Source of the DNA: Kalaharituber pfeilii
Lineage: Eukaryota > Ascomycota > Pezizomycetes > Pezizales > Pezizaceae
Length of the DNA stretch: 64,000 bases
Assembly: GCA_015179045.1 (NCBI GenBank)
Contig: WHUZ01000001.1
Location: 558,001-622,000 of the forward strand
Direction of reading: 5' to 3'
Below, piece after piece: positions 58,588 through 64,000 of the stretch. The notes under the pieces are model-generated. The model was not told where the DNA came from. It did no database searches and was given only the letters and a program-made list of their open reading frames with translations. The position numbers and the translations under genes are program-made. Every line of letters begins with the position of its first letter. The stretch's first letter is position 1.

Positions 58588-59822
58588 ATGCCCCCAAAGA
58601 AGAAGAGTCGCATACCAGCGCAGGTCGATTCCGAAGCTGCCAATGCTACGACACCCACCAGCGGACCTTCTTCAGCGACCACAGCAGGAAATCAATTTGT
58701 CGGTGAACCGGTAATCTCAGATGGCTGGACGGATGAGCAAGAAATTACATTGTTCAAGGCTATCGCCGTATATCGATGGAAACCGGCAGGTGTGTGTGTA
58801 TGCTCACTGGTGCGTACCCAGGTTAGAATCTTGCGAATGCTAACGATGGCCTCTGATGATCCTTTGGAGCCCATTATCAGGAATGCATAAGCACTTTCGG
58901 ATGCTAGCAATTGAGCAGATGATGCGCAACCATGGTGTATCAGACAGCCACACCAATGCGGAGGGAATATGGAAGAAGTTAAACACCCTCTACAATCTTG
59001 AGGGCCTCGATGAGCGGGTCTGTCATTGTCAATACTCCTCCTCAGCCTCTAAGCTGACCCATTGATTTAAGGAAGATATGGAAGACGAATCAGATTCGCC
59101 GACTTGGACTGAGTTCAAACTTCCAGAAGAGGACTTTGGGGAATTGATGGCTGCTCGACGGCTAAACCCTGAAGGTACAGCAAGTCCAGGGCATATGATG
59201 GATGTATCAAAGCGACGACAGCGTTTGTCCGGTTCAACGTTGGGTGCAGCAGAGAGCAAAGCAGGCAGGAGCCCCAGTGCAGACCGCACCGTTGGCAGCA
59301 CTGTCGGTGGAAGCGATGATGGTATCACTACCACTCTTTCCTTTTCGTCTTCCTACACTTGTACGGCTAATGCACTGTTGCACATTAGATTCTGAACTTC
59401 GCTCTTCCCCCATCTCACAACGCTCTGGTCCCCGTAAGCGCGGTGGTCGCCTCAGCATGCGCGGTGTCTCTACTCCCCGTGGAGGCCGTGGTGGAGCAAG
59501 AGGCGGCAGTGCAAAGAAACCGGGTCCTCGCAAATCTCTTGTACAAAAGGAGGTGGAAGAAACTACCAGCGAAGAGGCTGCCGGCAGCAGCAGCGACGAA
59601 GAGAGCGCTGAAGAGGAAGAGGAAAATGCAAGCTCGAATTCAAGTACAGAAGCTGAGGAGGAGAGTGAACCAGAGAGCACCAATGCAGGCTCCACGGTGT
59701 CTACGCCTCGGGGTGGAGGTAGAAGAGGTGGAAGGGGAGGAGGGTCAGCTGTCAAATCTGGTAGAGGAGGACGAAGAAAGACACTAAGTGGAGATGTGAG
59801 AAGGAGTGCACGGAAGAAGTAG
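58588..59822 (+). CDS. EAF7: NuA4 histone acetyltransferase subunit EAF7 (MRGBP family)
   Basis: A subunit of the NuA4 complex (TINTIN module with Eaf3), linked to transcription elongation. Exon 1 starts MPPKKKSRIPAQVDSE and has the CT20/Eaf7 domain opening GWTDEQEITLFKAIAVYRWK. After an intron: GMHKHFRMLAIEQMMRNHG and IWKKLNTLYNLEGLDER. Then EDMEDESDSPTWTEFKLPEE and DFGELMAARRLNPE, all hallmark blocks. After a further intron the tail is basic and RGG-like (PRKRGGRLSMRGVSTPRGGR) with a long Ser/Glu acidic stretch and a second RGG patch (RRGGRGGG), ending ARKK. The three introns are short and in frame (ends ttatcag, tttaag, cattag). The tail resembles AT-hook/RGG nucleic-acid-binding sequence. 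Confidence 0.92.
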
Positions 59823-60462
59823 TATGATCTTGCTCACGTATCAAGCAAATTTAACGATAATACATATACTGTACCACATCAGTTTCGATCCATTCTCAGC
59901 ACGTCTCAATTTCTCCTCGCATCTTCTGGGCAGTTGTACGAATAGCAGATAGTCGTAATACAAAGCGCTACTTATAGTATATGCAAGCTGCTATTCGGCT
60001 GCAGAGAAATCCTGCCCAGAAGAGCAACTGTGGGTATCGGCCAGAATACTTGCGGATGAGTAAGAACTTGAAATGATGTTAAGAACTGAGATGTTGCGCC
60101 TAAGCAGGTGAACTCGAGGTTCACACTTGGCTACGGGACGCCAACAGTGGACAGTTTATAGATATTAATGCCACTATTCCACTTTATGCATTATGCTGAG
60201 TGACTGCATAATATACCGTCTTCATGCACGAATCGGCTCGATTTCAAACATATAGCTCTTGAATATACGTACATTATGTCTCCTATCGATCTCACCGACC
60301 CGCCTCGATACCTCTAGAAAATCCTCACTCCACACTGTACTTTACATACTAGACAGAAATATTAGTATTTGTAGACTATTTGGACAGCTGACGTGATGAA
60401 ATTTGGACAGCTGACATAATACTTTTACAGTACACCTATTCTTTACTGCCAAGCCTCTCCTC

Positions 60463-60500
60463 TGTTCTCGTGCCCAGACTCTCTAGGCACGCTTAAATAG
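60463..60500. mobile_element. Palindromic mini-element, copy 3 (38 bp) with perfect 9-bp TSD
   Basis: The left arm TGTTCTCGTGCCCAGACT is intact; the right arm is mutated (tctctaggcacgcttaaatag, keeping ggcacg). The 9-mers immediately next to it, cctctcctc at 60454-60462 and 60501-60509, are identical. The degraded right arm implies an older insertion than copy 1. Confidence 0.75.
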
Positions 60501-60750
60501 CCTCTCCTCTAACTTCCTTGAGGCTACAATTAGATCTGGGGACAAGGCTAACTACAACTGTCCTGTTCTCTTGCCGAGACACCTCAACTGCCATGCTCTC
60601 CCCACCCCTCCCTCGCAGAACAGATAACCGCGATTGTATTTTTATCTATCCCGTCCACGACACATGATACCATGCTGACGATAAGCACTTCAACCGCCTC
60701 CCCAGTCTTACCCCATCCCCTCTCTCCTGGTAACCGTTATCACTCTATCT

Positions 60751-61023
60751 CTAACCCTTAGGCCTGAAATCCTGTGGACTCTTTATCACCTTGTAAAGCA
60801 CCTTACAAACCATCCCGCACCTTCCCGCAAAATCAAGCACCATATGTTCCTTAAAAGGCTCACTGTACGTTCTAAGTAATTCTTGTTTTGCTATCGCCCG
60901 CCCACCCGCCCACACGCCCCCAATCCGGTTCCCAAGATCATGGTCATCACAAACCGGGTCAGTGCTTTCTCTTGTATTCTTAGGATAATCAATACGTAAC
61001 ATCTTCAATTCCACGATTCCCAA
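60751..61023 (-). CDS. Weak candidate small protein, unknown
   Basis: A 90-codon frame (MGIVELKMLRIDYPKNTRES to SPQDFRPKG) with ordinary amino-acid composition, two Cys pairs and no signal peptide. No family recognised. The region around it is repeat-rich and it could be a chance frame or part of a spliced gene. Confidence 0.25.
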   Translation of the reverse strand: MGIVELKMLRIDYPKNTRESTDPVCDDHDLGNRIGGVWAGGRAIAKQELLRTYSEPFKEHMVLDFAGRCGMVCKVLYKVIKSPQDFRPKG

Positions 61024-61750
61024 TCATGGTCATCCCCTCCCGCCTATTCTTTTCTTTATCCGCGCTGGCTAAGTGCTCGAGGGGACAAGTAGCAGATACC
61101 GTTGCGTTACTACTACGCATACATGTACATTTTGTGTACCCCTGTACTTTATATCCGAGTCAAGCCAGTAGAGTCACCGAACCAAACACATTAGGGAGCT
61201 TTGGCCGTAAGTTTTCCCCGTATTGTATTGTCAAATGAGAGGTTTGGCACACACTCCCCGTTCATATTCCTGTTAATATCACCGTACCAATTACCACAAT
61301 AAATCCATCTGCCATTAACTATGCACATGCACCTACAGCAGCTGCACAGGCAGCAGTTGCAGCCTGTAGTACTCTTTTCCAAGTACTTTCTGCACTTACA
61401 GTGCCTTATCTACAAGAAATTGGCGAAGAAAATGATTTGGAGTTGCTGAAGCAGGTTTAGCTTGCAGCCTTCTGTTTTTCTAGTCTTTCTGAGTTTGGTA
61501 TACCTATTTGAGAGGTAGCAAGATACTGAAGGTTACTCTTGGATGTCTTGGATGCACGACAATTGTGTGAATAAAGGTTACGGAGAAAATAGCGCTGCTG
61601 GTGTCTATGAAAGCCGATCAACACAGATATTTATCGGGCAGTTTTTCACGATAGGTACTAATTCTGTCCAAAGTTTGAAGGCAATCTGACTTGATTAAAT
61701 TGTTGCGGGCATTTTTCAAAGATGTGTAGTTTTCCCCGTATGCTAATAGA

Positions 61751-62513
61751 GACCTTCCGCAACGCCGGCGAAAACGCCACTCGACCAGGGTGCGGTCTAG
61801 AATGGCTCAAAAATCCACAAAATCTTAGATTGACAGGGGGTCATAACAGAAGGAGTGTTGCATTTTTTTAACTACGTAGTGGACTACGAAAGACTTTGCA
61901 ATTGATGATGCCTCGCAAATTAGTAGGAGAACAAATTGAAATTATCAGTAATACAAACTCTTTATTAGATTTTATTGTTTTATGGTGGAAGCATCTTTTG
62001 GCATTTGATCATGTTCTATTAAATCTAGAAAAGCTAAAGCAATATGCAAATGCTATACATCAGAAAAATAATTGTGCCTTAACTACATGTTGAAGTTTAT
62101 TGATGGAACTCTGCAAAGACCTGTACAATGAGAGTCCGGCACGAGGACACAACCTACTTGTCGTAATGCAAGCACTGCTCAAAGTATTATGCAGCAGTAA
62201 CACCACATTTGTCGCATCAAAACTTGCTACATCAGCTCTAAGATAATTGGATGGTTTTTATCCCCTCCCTAATCTTTCATTTACCAATGCTTCTTGTGCA
62301 TTTCTTAAAGAAGTCATGATATAAAGGTAAAGTAGAGACTTTCAGCTATCAATAGATACCTTTAACAATAAAATCTGAGTGTTCGTTGAGGTGCTATAGC
62401 GGTATACGTAGAAACAGGGGGTTTCACGGCCGGCGCCGTCTAGACGCCGCGCACCGCCACGCTTGGCATGGCTGCAGGGTTCTCGCGCTGTCTAGACGGC
62501 GTTGCGGAAGGTC
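61751..62513 (+). mobile_element. Decayed PIF/Harbinger-like DNA transposon with 17-bp inverted repeats
   Basis: Perfect terminal inverted repeats GACCTTCCGCAACGCCG (61751-61767 and, reversed, 62497-62513) bound about 760 bp. Outside them the pattern taga/ttcta extends the symmetry and ends at a TA on each side. Inside, a + strand relic reads SLLDFIVLWWKHLLAF, KLKQYANAIHQKNNC and FIDGTLQRP, then HCSKYYAAVTPH. This resembles the helical region and first DDE block (xxDGTxxxIxRP, then KYxAVVTPDG) of Harbinger-type transposases. Stops break it, so it is non-autonomous. The GC-rich ends with extra palindromes (gtctagacg) contrast with the AT-rich interior. Confidence 0.6.
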
Positions 62514-64000
62514 TTCTATGATAATCACCGTGACTTTTTGAAATCTCTCCGAGTTTCATGTAAACAAAGCCACTGTTGTCATGGCAATGGTGCGGCACAG
62601 CATTATGGGGAAAATTACGGGGATGTTGCCAAACCTCTCTATTTGTTGCTTCGTTCTACCACCTCCCCAGCCTTGCGCGGTATATTTGCACTCCTGACTC
62701 CTTTGTAGCATGTACTGTACATGTAGGTACCTAGTACATACATACGTCGACAAGATAAGCACCTCCTTACCTGCTAATAGTACCAGTTCAAAAGTAAACA
62801 AATCGCCCCTTCCCCTCTCGCTCACCAGCCGGCTCGAGACTACCCCCACCCATGCCATACACTAATCTGGGTCATACAAGCTATTTCAATGCTCTCTACG
62901 CATAAGCACAATTACCTACGTACATGCATATAAACAGCTGCTCAAATGCTTGGTGTTCTTCGTACCCTACCACGATTCTCCAACCAATCCAGATGGCTTG
63001 TCAATACTAACCACAGAAACACTTCACCATACATTAAGCATCAGTAAGGATTGCACGGACTCACGTCACCGTAGTTGCTAGTTCTTACTTCTCTCCAACA
63101 TAAAGATCCCTACATACAATGCTTGGCTACCAGTTTACTTGCTTTTCACCCGCTCTACCTTTTCCTATTACGGAATGGAAACGGCTCTGTATGCATACAA
63201 CATGAGGTTCATCTCAAATTGAACTTTCCGTAGTATCTGTCTGCTGCTCCACCTGCTTACATGCTTGCTCATCTACCCTGCCTAATTTTCACTGTTGATC
63301 TCGTGTCCTCCCCCTCCCAGGATAGATAAAAAGCTAACAAAACTAATAAACCATTCTGTTTCCTGTAGGATATTTTTCGTCCTTCCCCACCATTCTATGC
63401 AGAAATCCACTGCCAAGCAGATAGGAAGATAGAAAGTACCGAAAGGAAAATGGAAGAAAGAAGGAAAACGGAAAGAGTATGAAAATAAGAAAAACAGAGA
63501 AAAGGGAAACAAACAATAAAATCAGATCTTTTTTATCGCCCCATGAATACAAAAATGAAACGAGCACCAGAAAAACACAAAGGAAACGAAAAACGAGATG
63601 GAAAAACTGTGATAGGAAAAAAAAACAATAGAAATGTATATAAAGAAGAAAATATTGTATAGGAATGGAAATGGAATTGAACGCCGTATGAGAGACAGCA
63701 ATCAGAATGACCACAAAAGAAATGGGTATCAATATAGCTGGACAGCTGTGAGTTAGCCGCAGATGAACATGGTGATATGGTTACCAAAGAACGACCCGAA
63801 ATTAAAAAGAAAATATTCAAATGAACCGGTAGGAAAAAGCCATGTCTATACTCCGAAATTTGCTAAATAGGCGTAGCCAATGGAAACAGCCGTGTTACCC
63901 GCGTGCATAGAATGGTTGACACGTCTAGCGGCTGCCAAAATGAGACAGTTCTTGTAACCCCTGCAATTCTCCCACATGACTAGAAGGGAGCAAAATAATC
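62514..64000. other. Intergenic region to the window edge, nothing identified
   Basis: No conserved protein or RNA gene recognised. 63300-63820 is A-rich on the + strand; the phenylalanine-rich minus-strand frames there come from T tracts. Confidence 0.4.

Larger units (their letters stand above)
59823..61750. other. Gene-poor stretch with short repeats
   Basis: Contains a direct repeat atttggacagctgac (two copies near 60378 and 60400), the palindromic mini-element at 60463-60500 and a weak candidate gene (60751-61023). A + strand frame at about 61238-61460 (VHIPVNITVPITTINPSAIN to ENDLELLKQV) is coding-like but has no start codon; it may be the last exon of an unrecognised gene or a relic. 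Confidence 0.35.

Overview
This is a piece of a filamentous ascomycete (Pezizomycotina) nuclear genome. Genes have short introns of about 50-95 nt with GT..AG ends and CTRAY-like branch points. The recognisable proteins (Ku70, Ku80, VMA7, EAF7, SPP1, AFG1, SmE, TAD1/ADAT1, an FHIT-like HIT hydrolase, 5-formyl-THF cyclo-ligase, an ML-domain lipid-binding protein, an HXT-type sugar porter) have ascomycete sequence signatures. A Tad-like LINE with a YVDD reverse transcriptase and NACHT/ankyrin-type (NLR-like) gene remnants fit the same group. I cannot name the species.

Layout. 1-9.3 kb is a repeat-rich, decayed zone: a pogo/Tigger-like MITE, a LINE full of stop codons, 5'-truncated LINE 3' tails, an NLR-like pseudogene on the minus strand, and very small insertions with clear target-site duplications. 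9.4-11.5 kb holds a sugar transporter with one frameshift. 11.5-17 kb is almost empty. 17-31 kb is a dense conserved housekeeping block: ML protein, VMA7, HIT hydrolase, a hypothetical gene, Ku80, AFG1, FAU1, SME1. 31-37.5 kb holds SPP1, TAD1 and an Arg/Glu-rich low-complexity gene, all GC-rich. 38-43 kb is a second NLR-like pseudogene split by a second LINE copy. 43-48.7 kb is intergenic, AT-rich in its second half, with a solo LTR that carries a 51-bp minisatellite. 48.8-59.8 kb is again genic: a very long RRM protein, Ku70 and EAF7. 59.8-64 kb is sparse and contains a decayed PIF/Harbinger-like element.

How the genes relate. Ku70 and Ku80, the two halves of the NHEJ DNA-end-binding heterodimer, both lie in this window about 32 kb apart. 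SPP1 (COMPASS, H3K4 methylation) and EAF7 (NuA4) are chromatin factors. SME1 and TAD1 act on RNA. VMA7, AFG1 and FAU1 are organelle or metabolic housekeeping genes. I see no metabolic gene cluster.

The most unusual signals are two families of extremely small mobile sequences. One is a retroposon of about 40 bp plus an A tail; its copies share the same 5' end, and two of the three have 12-13 bp target duplications. The other is an almost pure palindrome (33-84 bp) whose three copies are each flanked by a 9-bp duplication. Three otherwise conserved genes (sugar transporter, RRM protein, Ku70) each need a single-base correction at or beside a short homopolymer. That is either assembly error or real decay and should be resolved before these proteins are used.
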